From the NCBI GenBank assembly GCA_045652745.1, contig JAZRUW010000012.1, forward strand, positions 62,001 to 126,000: DNA of 64,000 nt. Direction: 5' to 3'. Numbering within the stretch: the stretch's first letter is position 1; each line of letters begins with the position of its first letter. The notes under the pieces are model-generated. The model saw only the letters and a program-made list of their open reading frames with translations. It did not search any database and was not told the DNA's origin. The DNA comes from RGIG2041 sp045652745. Lineage in GTDB: Bacteria; Bacillota; Clostridia; UBA1381; UMGS1253. Positions 7,790 through 17,359 of the stretch are shown here, piece after piece. Made by a program: the position numbers and the translations under genes.

Positions 7790-9166
7790 TCAGTTCTCCA
7801 ATATCGCCTTGCCTGCGGCAATGGCTTTTTTTACGGTTTCGGCGGCCGGACCGCCGATGATGCTTCGACCGTCCACGCAGGTTTTCATACTGATGGCATC
7901 GTATACATCTTCTGCAAAAATGTCCGAGCAAGCCTTAAATTCCTCCATCGTAAATTCGTCGAGTGCTTTGTCGTTGGCAATGGCATAGGCCACCATTTTG
8001 CCGACAACCTCGTGTGCCTCGCGGAACGGCAGTCCCTTTTTTACAAGATAGTCTGCGGCATCGGTGGCATTGGTAAAGCCGCCTTTTGCACCACGCAGCA
8101 TATTTTCTTTGCGGACTTTCATTGTTGCGAGCATATCGGTCATCACCGGCAGACAGAGCTGTACGGTGTCAATAGCATCAAACACACCTTCTTTGTCTTC
8201 CTGCATATCTTTGTTATACGCAAGCGGCAGGCCCTTCATTGTGGTGAGCATTGCGACCAAGTCGCCGTATACACGGCCGGTTTTGCCGCGGATGAGTTCT
8301 GCCACGTCCGGGTTTTTCTTCTGCGGCATAATGGAAGAACCGGTCGAATAGGCATCGTCCATTTCTACGAATGAAAATTCGTGGCTGCTCCACAAAATCA
8401 GTTCTTCGGAGAATCGGCTTAAATGCATCATAATCATGGAAAGCACGAACTCGGTTTCCAGTACGAAATCGCGGTCACTCACGCCGTCCAAGGAGTTGAG
8501 CGTTACGCCGTCAAAGCCGAGCATTTCGGCTACGAATTCGCGGTCGAGCGGATAAGTGGTTGCAGCGAGTGCACCCGAGCCGAGCGGCAGAATATTGATG
8601 CGCTTTTTTGCATCGGAAAGTCTTGCCAAATCGCGCTTTAACATTTCAAAGTATGCCATCACGTGATGCGCCAGCGTAATCGGCTGTGCCTTTTGCAGAT
8701 GGGTATAACCCGGCATAATCGTGTCCGTGTTTTCTTCTGCGATGTTTAAAAGCGTACGCATCAGGTTTTGGAGCATATCTTCAATCACACCGAGTTCGTC
8801 GCGCAGATACATACGGATGTCGAGCGCGACCTGGTCATTGCGGCTTCTGCCGGTGTGCAGGCGCTTACCTGCATCGCCGATGCGCTCGGTCAGAATTTTT
8901 TCGATGTTCATGTGAATATCTTCTGCATCAATTAAAAATTCTACCTTGCCGGCTTCGATGTCCGCGAGAATTTCGCCGAGGGTTTTTACGATTAAATCTG
9001 CATCTTCCTTCGGAATAATGTTTTGTTTGCCAAGCATCGTGGCATGGGCAATGCTGCCCAAAATATCCTGCTTGTACATCCGCTGGTCAAAACGGATGGA
9101 GGAGTTAAAATCATCTACTTTTTTATCTGTTGCTTTGGAAAATCTTCCGCCCCACAGTTTTTGCAT
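7790..9166 (-). CDS. argH: Argininosuccinate lyase
   Basis: 458 residues. Cleaves argininosuccinate to arginine and fumarate, the last step of arginine synthesis. The fumarase/aspartase superfamily signature GSSIMPQKKNPD with its catalytic serine loop is complete, and the N-terminal LWGGRFSK and the HTGRSRNDQVA substrate-binding block are present. Start is ATG 9166 after GAGGT; nine upstream in-frame residues are not needed. It follows argG by 67 nt on the same strand and precedes the pseudouridine synthase, so argG-argH-rluA is one operon. Confidence 0.97.
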   Translation of the reverse strand: MQKLWGGRFSKATDKKVDDFNSSIRFDQRMYKQDILGSIAHATMLGKQNIIPKEDADLIVKTLGEILADIEAGKVEFLIDAEDIHMNIEKILTERIGDAGKRLHTGRSRNDQVALDIRMYLRDELGVIEDMLQNLMRTLLNIAEENTDTIMPGYTHLQKAQPITLAHHVMAYFEMLKRDLARLSDAKKRINILPLGSGALAATTYPLDREFVAEMLGFDGVTLNSLDGVSDRDFVLETEFVLSMIMMHLSRFSEELILWSSHEFSFVEMDDAYSTGSSIMPQKKNPDVAELIRGKTGRVYGDLVAMLTTMKGLPLAYNKDMQEDKEGVFDAIDTVQLCLPVMTDMLATMKVRKENMLRGAKGGFTNATDAADYLVKKGLPFREAHEVVGKMVAYAIANDKALDEFTMEEFKACSDIFAEDVYDAISMKTCVDGRSIIGGPAAETVKKAIAAGKAILEN

Positions 9167-9232
9167 GGCTTGTACCTCATTTCGTATAGTCAAAATTCGG
9201 ACGGAGAATTCTCCGCCCGAATATGATGGATC

Positions 9233-10453
9233 TTATTTTTTGTCTAAACCGTTCTTACGAAGCATTTGTGCGCGCACCTTGAGCGGCAAACCGAAGAGGT
9301 TGATAAAGCCATCGGCATCCTTCTGGTTGTATACTTCGTCTGCGTCGAAGGTTGCAATATCTTCGTCGTAGAGGGAGTACGGGGAAGTGGTGCCTGCTGG
9401 TGTGCAGTTGCCCTTGTAGAGCTTCATTCTTACTTTACCGGTTACGTTTTCCTGTGTCTTGTCTACAAAAGCGGACAAGGACTCGCGCAGCGGTGTGTAC
9501 CAAAGACCGTCATATACGAGGTCAGCAAACTTGTTGGCCACATCAAGCTTGTAGTGGAGTGTCTGCTTGTCGAGGCACAGATACTCAAGCTCTTTGTGTG
9601 CAGCATACAAAAGTGTGCCGCCCGGCGTTTCATATACACCGCGGCTCTTCATGCCCACCAGACGGTTTTCTACGATATCGTCAATGCCGACGCCGTTTGC
9701 GCCTGCAAGTGCGTTTGCCTTTTTGAGCAGTTCAACCGGCGCAAGTTTTTCGCCGTCGATGGCAACCGGAACACCTTTTTCAAATTCGATTTCTACATAA
9801 GTCGGTACATCCGGTGCTTTTTCCGGAGAAACCATGAGTTTCAAAATTCTGTCGAGGTTCGGCTCGTTTGCCGGGTCTTCCAAATCCATACCTTCGTGGC
9901 TTAAGTGCCAGATGTTTCTGTCCATGGAGTAGTTGTCTTCTTTGGTTACCGGAATGTCGATGCCTCTTGCGAGCGCGTAGTCGATTTCCTCTTCGCGGGA
10001 TTTGATATCCCAGATACGCCACGGAGCGATAATCTTGAGGTGCGGCGCGAGCGCCTTGATGGTGAGCTCAAAACGCACTTGGTCGTTACCCTTACCTGTG
10101 CAGCCGTGACAAATTGCGGTTGCGCCTTCTTTTTCGGCGATTTCCACAATACGCTTTGCGATGCACGGTCTTGCGTGCGATGTACCGAGCAGGTACTTGC
10201 CTTCATATACAGCGCCTGCCTTGAGTGTCGGCCAGATAAAATCTGTTACATACTCTTCCTGCAGGTTTTCGATGTAGAGCTTGGATGCGCCTGTCTTGAG
10301 TGCCTTTTCCTCCAGACCTTCGGTTTCTTTACCCTGACCGACGTCACCGCATACTGCGATTACCTCGTAATCGTAGTTTTCCTTGAGCCACGGAATGATG
10401 ATGGATGTATCCAGACCACCCGAATAGGCCAATACAACTTTTTCTTTTGCCAT
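9233..10453 (-). CDS. argG: Argininosuccinate synthase
   Basis: 406 residues. Joins citrulline and aspartate with ATP to argininosuccinate. The N-type ATP-pyrophosphatase P-loop AYSGGLDTSI is at residues 9-18, and the citrulline/aspartate-binding GCTGKGNDQVRFE block is present at about residue 120. Start ATG follows GGAGGG. It is the first gene of the argG-argH unit. The upstream region carries an ArgR-like operator overlapping the transcription start, so arginine repression is likely. No other arg genes are in view, so ornithine and carbamoyl-phosphate steps lie elsewhere. Confidence 0.97.
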   Translation of the reverse strand: MAKEKVVLAYSGGLDTSIIIPWLKENYDYEVIAVCGDVGQGKETEGLEEKALKTGASKLYIENLQEEYVTDFIWPTLKAGAVYEGKYLLGTSHARPCIAKRIVEIAEKEGATAICHGCTGKGNDQVRFELTIKALAPHLKIIAPWRIWDIKSREEEIDYALARGIDIPVTKEDNYSMDRNIWHLSHEGMDLEDPANEPNLDRILKLMVSPEKAPDVPTYVEIEFEKGVPVAIDGEKLAPVELLKKANALAGANGVGIDDIVENRLVGMKSRGVYETPGGTLLYAAHKELEYLCLDKQTLHYKLDVANKFADLVYDGLWYTPLRESLSAFVDKTQENVTGKVRMKLYKGNCTPAGTTSPYSLYDEDIATFDADEVYNQKDADGFINLFGLPLKVRAQMLRKNGLDKK

Positions 10454-10502
10454 TGTAAACCCTCCAATTTTATGTTAAAATAAATTTAATAAGTAATTTT
10501 GG

Positions 10503-10588
10503 GATGAATAAAAATTTAATTTTATGCATTTTTATGCATAAATATTCAAACCATAGTGTATTATACACCAATTAAAACTAAAATGCAA
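10503..10588 (-). promoter_or_regulatory. argG promoter with ArgR-like operator
   Basis: On the minus strand TTGCAT (10588-10583), 17-nt spacer, TATAAT (10565-10560). About 20 nt downstream is the palindrome TATGCATAAAAATGCATA (10540-10523), flanked by TGAATATT and further on by TTTTTATTCA. These TGAAT/ATTCA and TGCATA half sites match the general ARG-box design of ArgR/AhrC targets. The palindrome is seen; binding by ArgR is inferred. Confidence 0.65.
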
Positions 10589-10634
10589 TAGGAAATAATA
10601 AAAAATTTTACTTTTTTAAAACAGGAGCGAAAAT

Positions 10635-11126
10635 ATGCGGATTTTAGGAATTGACCCCGGTATTGCAACGACCGGTTACGGTATTTTGGATTTTGACAAT
10701 AATAAGTTTCGTCCGGTGGACTACGGTGCAATTTTAACCAAAGCACACACGCCGACTGAATTGCGTCTTGCTGACATTTACAAGGCCATCGGTCAGCTCA
10801 TCGACGAATTTACGCCCGATGCGCTCGCCATCGAGGAACTCTTCTTTAATACCAATGTATCCACCGCCATTACCGTTGCACACGCGCGCGGCGTGATTTT
10901 GCTTGCCGCAACCCACAAGGGCATTCCTATTTCGGAATACACCCCCTTACAGGTCAAGCAGGCCATCACCGGTTACGGCCGTGCCACCAAACAGCAAATG
11001 CAAACCATGGTCAAAGTCATGCTCGGCCTAAACGCCGTCCCCAAGCCCGACGATACCGCCGATGCCCTTGCCATCGCCATCTGCCACGGTCACAGCGCCC
11101 AATTTAATAAATATAACCAGTTTTAG
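10635..11126 (+). CDS. ruvC: Crossover junction endodeoxyribonuclease RuvC
   Basis: 163 residues, normal length. Resolves Holliday junctions by paired nicking. RNase H-like fold with catalytic acidic residues in GIDPGIA (Asp7), IEELFFN (Glu at about 67) and DDTADALA near the C terminus. Start ATG follows AGGAG. It is separated from ruvA by a 274-bp gap with a terminator-like hairpin and a direct repeat, so ruvC may be transcribed apart from ruvAB. Confidence 0.96.
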   Translation: MRILGIDPGIATTGYGILDFDNNKFRPVDYGAILTKAHTPTELRLADIYKAIGQLIDEFTPDALAIEELFFNTNVSTAITVAHARGVILLAATHKGIPISEYTPLQVKQAITGYGRATKQQMQTMVKVMLGLNAVPKPDDTADALAIAICHGHSAQFNKYNQF

Positions 11127-11172
11127 TACATATTATTTACAATTGTTATCAAATTGAAACTTTACCTTAAAA

Positions 11173-11223
11173 GTAAAAGGGTGTATAATTATAGCATATA
11201 ATGCTGTATTATGCACCCTTTTG
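11173..11223 (+). terminator. Terminator after ruvC
   Basis: Hairpin AAAAGGGTG..GCACCCTTTT with a weak AT-rich inner stem and a T-run, in the ruvC-ruvA gap. Confidence 0.6.
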
Positions 11224-11230
11224 GTTTTTA

Positions 11231-11370
11231 AAGGGTAAATTGAGCGAATCGCGTCGTTGTTGTTTGTCCGCATACAAAAGTATAGCGCTCAAACAGCCGC
11301 CTAGCGCTTCATCTCAATTTCCGCCTTTAAATAAAAGGAAAAGGATAAATTGAGCGAATCGCGTCGTTGT
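11231..11370. repeat. 30-bp direct repeat pair upstream of ruvA
   Basis: Positions 11231-11260 and 11341-11370 match at 29 of 30 bases (both contain TTGAGCGAATCGCGTCGTTG). The first copy can also pair through AAATTGAG (11237-11244) with CTCAATTT (11313-11320). The second copy is followed by a CGTTGT/ACAACG hairpin just before the ruvA ribosome site. Function unknown. Confidence 0.8.
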
Positions 11371-11400
11371 CATAACCACAACGGCGGAAATGGAGGAATT

Positions 11401-11994
11401 ATGTTTTATTATATTTCCGGAACGCTTGCAAAAAAAGCGGAGAACTTTTTAGTGGTGGATGCCGGCGGCATCGGCTACAAAATCTTTACCTCGTCAACAA
11501 CATTGCAGACTTGCGGCAATGTCGGCGGAGAGGTTAAGGTTTATACTTATATGAATATCGGTGAAATGGTGTGTGATTTGTACGGCTTTTTAACCGAGGA
11601 GGAAATCGGTATGTTTACCAAGCTGATTTCCGTATCCGGTGTGGGTGCGAAGGCGGCGACCGCGCTTTTGTCGGCGATGCCGACCTCGGCGCTGGCGCTG
11701 GCGATTGTGACGGGCGACCAAAAGATGCTCACCCGTGCCAACGGTATTGGTCCGAAGGCGGCACAGCGTATCATTTTGGAATTGAAAGATAAAATCGGCA
11801 ACGATGAAATGCTTGCAAAATCTGCGCCGGAGCTTACGGTTGTTGCGCAGTCCAATCCGTCCGACGAGGCGGTGGAGGCACTTTTGGTGCTCGGTTACAG
11901 TATGGCAGATGCAAAGTCGGCGCTTGCAGGCGTAGACCAGTCGCAGGATTTGGAACTGGTCATCCGTGATGCGCTCAAGAAACTGGCAAGGTAG
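11401..11994 (+). CDS. ruvA: Holliday junction branch-migration protein RuvA
   Basis: 197 residues. The OB-fold N-terminal domain (about 1-62) is followed by the helix-hairpin-helix region (SVSGVGAKAATALL and RANGIGPKAAQRIILELKDK). The C-terminal three-helix domain that contacts RuvB is at about 150-197. It binds the four-way junction as a tetramer. Start is ATG 11401 with GGAGG at ideal distance; a TTG-initiated extension upstream would run through the direct repeat and is not supported. Ten bases before ruvB, same operon. Confidence 0.96.
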   Translation: MFYYISGTLAKKAENFLVVDAGGIGYKIFTSSTTLQTCGNVGGEVKVYTYMNIGEMVCDLYGFLTEEEIGMFTKLISVSGVGAKAATALLSAMPTSALALAIVTGDQKMLTRANGIGPKAAQRIILELKDKIGNDEMLAKSAPELTVVAQSNPSDEAVEALLVLGYSMADAKSALAGVDQSQDLELVIRDALKKLAR

Positions 11995-12003
11995 GTGTAG
12001 GGT

Positions 12004-13050
12004 ATGCTTTTTGATGAGGGTATGGAAGAAAGACTTATAACGAGTGCCTATACGCATGAGGATGCGGAAACGGAAACGGGACTTCGCCCGCGTGTGCTCG
12101 AAGAATATGTCGGACAGGCAAAAGTAAAGGAAAACTTAAAAATTTACATCGAGGCGGCCAAGGCGAGAAAAGAAGCGCTCGACCATGTGCTTTTGTACGG
12201 ACCGCCGGGACTTGGTAAAACAACGCTTTCGACCATTATTGCCAATGAAATGGGCGTAAACATCCGCATCACGAGCGGACCGGCCATTGAAAAGGCCGGC
12301 GACCTTGCGGCGCTTTTGACCAATTTGTCCGAGCACGATGTATTGTTTATTGATGAAATTCACCGTCTCAACCGCAGTGTGGAGGAGGTTTTGTATCCGG
12401 CAATGGAGGACTATGCGCTCGATATTATTATCGGCAAAGGTCCGTCCGCGCGCAGTTTGCGCATTGACTTGCCGAAGTTTACTTTGGTTGGCGCAACCAC
12501 GCGTGCAGGCGATTTGTCTGCGCCGCTGCGCGACCGTTTCGGTGTTGTCAGCCGTTTAGAGCTTTATACACCGGAGGAACTGGTGAAGATTGTAACGCGC
12601 TCGGCATCCGTACTCGGCGTAAGCATTACCGAGGAAGGTGCGGCGGAGATTGCTTCGCGTTCGCGCGGTACGCCGCGTATTGCCAACCGCCTTTTAAAGC
12701 GTGTGCGTGACTATGCGCAGATTCGCGCAGACGGTACGGTGGACAAGGCTGTAGCGGATGCGGCGCTCAAAATGCTGGAAATTGACCACCTTGGTCTGGA
12801 TATGACCGACCGCAATATGATGCAGACCATCATCCGCAATTTCGGCGGCGGTCCGGTGGGCATTGAAACCATTGCGGCATCCATCGGTGAAGAAGCAAGC
12901 ACGATAGAAGATGTGTACGAGCCGTATTTGTTGCAAATCGGATTTTTAACGCGTACACCGCGCGGCCGTGTGCTGACACCGGCGGCCTATGCACATCTGG
13001 GTTTGACTTACAACGGCGGGCAGGAGGCAACTCAAACAACGATTGATTAA
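12004..13050 (+). CDS. ruvB: Holliday junction branch-migration ATPase RuvB
   Basis: 348 residues. Hexameric AAA+ motor that pumps DNA through the RuvA-bound junction. Walker A GPPGLGKTT, Walker B LFIDEIHR, sensor 1 GATTRAG, arginine finger in RDRFG, and the sensor 2 region RGTPRIANRLL are all present; the winged-helix C-terminal domain contains GGGPVGIETIA. The ATG at 12004 is the likely start; an in-frame ATG six codons later is also possible. The next gene starts 22 bases after the stop. Confidence 0.97.
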   Translation: MLFDEGMEERLITSAYTHEDAETETGLRPRVLEEYVGQAKVKENLKIYIEAAKARKEALDHVLLYGPPGLGKTTLSTIIANEMGVNIRITSGPAIEKAGDLAALLTNLSEHDVLFIDEIHRLNRSVEEVLYPAMEDYALDIIIGKGPSARSLRIDLPKFTLVGATTRAGDLSAPLRDRFGVVSRLELYTPEELVKIVTRSASVLGVSITEEGAAEIASRSRGTPRIANRLLKRVRDYAQIRADGTVDKAVADAALKMLEIDHLGLDMTDRNMMQTIIRNFGGGPVGIETIAASIGEEASTIEDVYEPYLLQIGFLTRTPRGRVLTPAAYAHLGLTYNGGQEATQTTID

Positions 13051-13072
13051 AAGGAAAAGGGAGGCGAACGGC

Positions 13073-14590
13073 TTGAAACGGTTTTTATCTATGTGCATCG
13101 TATTTACAATTTTGCTGTCTATGCTTGGCGGCGTATGCGCTTTGGCGGCAGATAAGCTGTTCGTTGCAACCTTGGAATATGACGGTGCAAAGCACGATTA
13201 TTCAGGGACGTATTTTGACATCCATGTCAACGGAGAGGCAATTGAAACGCCGATTCCGCCGATTGTGCTTGCAAACGGACGCTCCATTGTGCCGGTGCGC
13301 GAGATTTTTGAAGAAGTCGGCGCACAGGTGTACTGGACGGAGGGCAAACCCTCGCGCGTGGTGATTGCCGATGCCGATACGACGGTGTCGCTTGCAATCG
13401 GGGACGATGTTGCCCTGGTCAACGGCAAAAAGGTAGAAATGGAAGTGCCGGCAAAGCTGGTGTCTTATGAAGGTGTCGGAAAAACCATGGTGCCGATTCG
13501 TTTTGTGGCGGAAACACTGGATATGCAAGTAGATTATGACGACAAAAAAGGCTTGATTTCCATTTCGGAAAAAGAGCCGGAGCCGAGTGTGCCGGTCAAC
13601 AAACTGACGAGTGTAAAAAGCAGTTTGAGCGGAGATACGCTCACGGTAAAGCTGACCTACAGCGAAGCCATTGAAGGCTATACTTATATGACGCTGGACA
13701 CCCCGAACCGCGTGGTGGTCGATGTGCAAAATGCGCGCATTGCAACGGAGAAATATTCGTATGCAGGCAAAGGCAATACAACGCAGATTCGATTGGGGGA
13801 TTATGAGGGAATGGCGCGCACGGTATTTGATGTGGCGTCGCTGCCCGAAATCCGTATTTCGCTTTCTTCCAATAATAAGGTAATGACCGTGCTTTTGACG
13901 GGAAAGGCTCCTGAAAAAGAGGAAGAAAAGGAAGAAGAGAAAGAGGAAAAACCGGAAGAAGATAAAAAGCCGGAAGATACGGACAAGCCGTCGGAGGCAG
14001 AAGGTCCGATTGTTGTGATTGATGCGGGGCACGGCGGCAGTGACCCGGGTGCCATCGGTTATGATGACGAGGGCAATCCGTTATTGTATGAAAAGAATGT
14101 GAATTTAAATATTTCAAGACAGGTGTATCAGTTGCTTGCGGAAGCCGGCGTACGTGTGTATATGACGCGCGACGATGATTCGTACGTATCGCTGGATGCA
14201 CGTACTACCTTTGCAAACGAACTGGATGCGGACCTGTTTATCAGTATCCATTGCAACTCCTATGAAACAACGGATATGCACGGCAGTTTGGTGATGCATC
14301 ACACCGATGAAAGCATCGCAGATGCTTACGGTGTCAGCGGCAGAGAGGTGGCAAACAACATTTTAAAATATCTGCCTAAGGCCATGGGGACGGTCAACCA
14401 GGGCAGAATCAACGGCAACGCCATGTATGTAATTCGCAAGGCAAATATGCCGTCGGTGATTGTCGAAACCGCATTTATTTCCAATGCGGAGGACCGTGCA
14501 AAACTGGCAGATGCCGAATGCCGCACTGCAGCGGCGCAGGCCATTGTGCAGGGGATTTTGGATACGTTAAAAAGCATAAAACGCAAATAA
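13073..14590 (+). CDS. Secreted N-acetylmuramoyl-L-alanine amidase with stalk and AMIN domains
   Basis: 505 residues. A signal peptide (1-~25) is followed by a copper-amine-oxidase N-terminal-type stalk (~35-165), an AMIN domain (~180-285) and an acidic Glu/Lys/Pro linker (~287-320). The Amidase_3 catalytic domain (~322-500) has zinc/catalytic residues in DAGHGG, the Glu of EKNVNLN, SIHCN and the final VETAFIS. It cuts the lactyl-peptide bond of peptidoglycan outside the cell; AMIN and stalk domains probably target it to the wall. The start is TTG 13073, eight bases after GGGAGG; a TTG overlapping the ruvB stop has no ribosome site. It leads into the SpoIID-like gene, 22 bp downstream. Confidence 0.92.
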   Translation: MKRFLSMCIVFTILLSMLGGVCALAADKLFVATLEYDGAKHDYSGTYFDIHVNGEAIETPIPPIVLANGRSIVPVREIFEEVGAQVYWTEGKPSRVVIADADTTVSLAIGDDVALVNGKKVEMEVPAKLVSYEGVGKTMVPIRFVAETLDMQVDYDDKKGLISISEKEPEPSVPVNKLTSVKSSLSGDTLTVKLTYSEAIEGYTYMTLDTPNRVVVDVQNARIATEKYSYAGKGNTTQIRLGDYEGMARTVFDVASLPEIRISLSSNNKVMTVLLTGKAPEKEEEKEEEKEEKPEEDKKPEDTDKPSEAEGPIVVIDAGHGGSDPGAIGYDDEGNPLLYEKNVNLNISRQVYQLLAEAGVRVYMTRDDDSYVSLDARTTFANELDADLFISIHCNSYETTDMHGSLVMHHTDESIADAYGVSGREVANNILKYLPKAMGTVNQGRINGNAMYVIRKANMPSVIVETAFISNAEDRAKLADAECRTAAAQAIVQGILDTLKSIKRK

Positions 14591-14612
14591 ACGAAAAACG
14601 GGGTTTAAGGCT

Positions 14613-16166
14613 ATGCGAAAAATCATTTCCGTATTGCTGGCGTGCATACTGCTGTTTTCGGTCAGTGTGTTGCCGGCGTACGCCTATGAGGCATTTGAAT
14701 ATATTAAGGTTGGTCTGAGCTTCGGCTCGGCTTCGGTAAACAGTTTTAAAGCGGCAACGGAGCAGGATATTGTGGTCGGCTATGCGACAGACCGGGTCTT
14801 TACACCGATGATGACCATAGAAGGTCGCGACGTGTTGGTGGAAAAGGGCGGCGGTACGTATTTGGTGACCGAGCATACGTATGCCTCCTTGACAGAAGCT
14901 CTGGCAGGATCGAGAGAATTGCGCAATCAAGGATTGGAAGCACACGGCGGCCGCATTGACGGCGCGTACAAAGTGTTAATCGGTCTTTTTGAAGATGCGG
15001 CGCAGGCAGAGGCGATAAAACCAACTTTGGATGCACAGGGGATTTTGGTCGATACAGTCTATCTGGATATGAAGACTGTTATGGTCAATGCCGGTTACAG
15101 CTATATTGTATTTCGTGACGAAACGGATATTTTTGCTTTCGGCTCGGACGGGTTTGGCACAACAAGGGTAGACGGCAAAAGTTACCGTGGCTACATTGTG
15201 GCAGACAGAATCAATTCGAGTGCGATTGCCATTGTGAACCTGGTGGACTTTGATGATTATACTGCGGCGGTGGTCGGCAGCGAAATGTACGCTTCCTGGC
15301 ATATAGAGGCGCTCAAGGCGCAGGCGGTGGTTGCGCGCACGTATGCGGCGACGGTGAAATCCTACAAATCCTACGGCATTGATGTCACGGACGATACGCG
15401 TACGCAGGCCTATAACGGCATACAAAGCGAAACGGCATCTACCAGACAGGCGGCACAGGATACAAGCGGCAGACTGGTGCTCTATAAGGGCGCGCCGGCG
15501 CAGACGTATTTTACATCTTCGAGCGGCGGCACGACGGCGGACGTGTATTCAGCGTGGGGCGGCGGCGCCGGTTTGGATTATTTAAAGAGTGTGGAAGACA
15601 CCTACGAGGATACACAAAATATCCCGAACGGTGTCTGGGAGTATACCTTTACGCCGGAGCAAATCAAAGAAAAGCTTGCGGCGAAAGGCAAGGACATCGG
15701 CGATATTGTCAACATCTATGTGGCAGAGCGCGGCGACGACAAGCGCGTGCGCAAGCTGACGGTGGTTGGCACAAGCGGTACGCATACGCTGACATTTGAC
15801 AGTTGCAGAACGTTTTTTGGTTTGAAGAGCCAGTATTATTATGTGCAGACACCGCTCAAGACGGAGCTGTACGCCATCACACAGCAGGTCGCGAAAATTC
15901 TCGAAAGCCGTCCGGCAGTATTGACGGCAAGTGGACTTGCCAAGACGGGGGATACACTGTATGTGCTCAGTGCAGACGGTGTGACCAAACTAGAACAGCA
16001 AGACACTGAAAATTATATTTTCAGTGGCCGCGGCTACGGTCACGGTGTGGGCCTAAGCCAGTACGGTGCCAAAGGCATGGCGGAAGCCGGCTTTACCTAT
16101 GACGAAATTATCGCCCATTATTATCCGGGCACAACATTATCTGAAGCAAGTGGGGATTTGGATTGA
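14613..16166 (+). CDS. SpoIID/LytB-domain secreted protein
   Basis: 517 residues with an N-terminal signal peptide (residues 1-24, ending AYA). A SPOR-like segment (~85-150) precedes the SpoIID domain. That domain has the DDYTAAVVGSEMYASW start, the QAVVARTYA block, the SSSGG segment and the closing GYGHGVGLSQYGAKGMA motif. SpoIID proteins are lytic transglycosylases on denuded glycan strands, and LytB relatives stimulate amidases. Directly after an amidase gene, with 22 bp between them, the two probably act together in wall turnover or spore-related remodelling. The stop overlaps the queA start by four bases. Confidence 0.88.
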   Translation: MRKIISVLLACILLFSVSVLPAYAYEAFEYIKVGLSFGSASVNSFKAATEQDIVVGYATDRVFTPMMTIEGRDVLVEKGGGTYLVTEHTYASLTEALAGSRELRNQGLEAHGGRIDGAYKVLIGLFEDAAQAEAIKPTLDAQGILVDTVYLDMKTVMVNAGYSYIVFRDETDIFAFGSDGFGTTRVDGKSYRGYIVADRINSSAIAIVNLVDFDDYTAAVVGSEMYASWHIEALKAQAVVARTYAATVKSYKSYGIDVTDDTRTQAYNGIQSETASTRQAAQDTSGRLVLYKGAPAQTYFTSSSGGTTADVYSAWGGGAGLDYLKSVEDTYEDTQNIPNGVWEYTFTPEQIKEKLAAKGKDIGDIVNIYVAERGDDKRVRKLTVVGTSGTHTLTFDSCRTFFGLKSQYYYVQTPLKTELYAITQQVAKILESRPAVLTASGLAKTGDTLYVLSADGVTKLEQQDTENYIFSGRGYGHGVGLSQYGAKGMAEAGFTYDEIIAHYYPGTTLSEASGDLD

Positions 16167-17188
16167 AACGAGAGGAATTTTACTACGATTTACCGCAGGA
16201 GCTGATTGCGCAAACGCCTTTGCAGGACAGAAGCGCATCGCGATTGATGGTTGTAAACAGAAAAGAAAATACGATTGAGCATTCTGTATTTTCCGATATA
16301 ACGGAGCAACTCGGGAGCGGAGACTGTCTGGTGCTCAACGATACGCGCGTGATTCCGGCGCGTCTGTACGGCAAACGTCCGGATACGGGCGGCGCAATGG
16401 AATTTTTACTTTTGCACAAGCGTGCGCTCGACGAGTGGGAAGTCATTGTAAAACCGGGCCGGCGCGCCAAGGTCGGCGCAAAGTTTGAATTCGGGGACGG
16501 GCTTTTGCGTGCAGAAGTTATTGAGGTAAAAGACGACGGCAACCGCATTGTGCGTTTTGACTACGAAGGGGTATTTGAAGAAATTTTAGACAGGCTCGGT
16601 GAAATGCCGCTGCCGCATTATATTACGGAAAAACTGACGGATAAAGAGCGGTATCAGACGGTGTATTCCAAGCATGAAGGTTCGGCAGCAGCGCCGACGG
16701 CGGGCTTGCATTTTACACAGGAGCTTTTAGAGAAGCTTGCGAAAAAGGGCGTAAAGATTGTTTATGTAACTTTGCATGTCGGTTTGGGGACGTTTCGTCC
16801 GGTCAAGGCGGATGAAATCACCGACCATAAAATGCATTCGGAGTTTTATATCCTGACGAAGGAAGCGGCGGATATGGTGAATGAAACCAAGAAAAACGGC
16901 GGCCGCGTCATCTGTGTCGGTACGACATCCAATCGCGTGATTGAAACGGTGGCGGATGAAAACGGATTTGTACGCGAGCAGACCGGATGGACGGATATTT
17001 TCATTTATCCGGGGTATAAATTTAAGTGTGTGGATGCGCTCATCACGAATTTCCATTTGCCGGAGTCGACCCTGATTATGCTGGTTTCGGCGTTTGCGGG
17101 CAGGGAGCTTACGATGCGCGCTTATGAAACGGCGGTCAAAGAGAAATACCGCTTCTTCAGTTTCGGCGACGCGATGCTGATTGTATAA
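16163..17188 (+). CDS. queA: S-adenosylmethionine:tRNA ribosyltransferase-isomerase
   Basis: 341 residues, typical length. Transfers and isomerises the ribosyl part of SAM onto 7-aminomethyl-7-deazaguanine in tRNA, giving epoxyqueuosine. Recognisable blocks: FYYDLPQELIAQTP at the N terminus, LNDTRVIPARL, the SAAAPTAGLHFT segment, and HVGLGTFRPV. It starts with TTG in the TTGA overlap with the previous stop and has GGGGA upstream. It precedes tgt, the base-exchange enzyme of the same pathway. Confidence 0.96.
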   Translation: MKREEFYYDLPQELIAQTPLQDRSASRLMVVNRKENTIEHSVFSDITEQLGSGDCLVLNDTRVIPARLYGKRPDTGGAMEFLLLHKRALDEWEVIVKPGRRAKVGAKFEFGDGLLRAEVIEVKDDGNRIVRFDYEGVFEEILDRLGEMPLPHYITEKLTDKERYQTVYSKHEGSAAAPTAGLHFTQELLEKLAKKGVKIVYVTLHVGLGTFRPVKADEITDHKMHSEFYILTKEAADMVNETKKNGGRVICVGTTSNRVIETVADENGFVREQTGWTDIFIYPGYKFKCVDALITNFHLPESTLIMLVSAFAGRELTMRAYETAVKEKYRFFSFGDAMLIV

Positions 17189-17205
17189 AAGATTTATACA
17201 ATCAG

Positions 17206-17330
17206 CAGAGAAGAGATAAGAGAGAAAAGATAAGAGAAAATGAAGCTTTTTGCCGAAGCAAAAAGCAACAATTTCTTTTCACTCTTCACTTTTACTTCTT
17301 ACTTCTTACTTTGGATAAACATCGTTGTTT
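17206..17330. repeat. Purine tract / pyrimidine tract with small hairpin
   Basis: Between queA and tgt a purine-rich strand (17206-17241) is followed by the hairpin GCTTTTTGC..GCAAAAAGC (17245-17266) and a pyrimidine-rich tract (17270-17320) made of CTTCACTTTTACTTCTTACT-like units. The tracts are roughly complementary. It may act as a weak terminator or attenuator. Confidence 0.5.
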
Positions 17331-17359
17331 TGATGTTTATTCGTTATTTTGGAGGCAAT

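Noticed and set aside
17240..17359. N-terminal extension of tgt
   Set aside because: Low-complexity Phe/Ser-rich residues, no ribosome site; the ATG at 17360 has GGAGG and gives the normal protein start.
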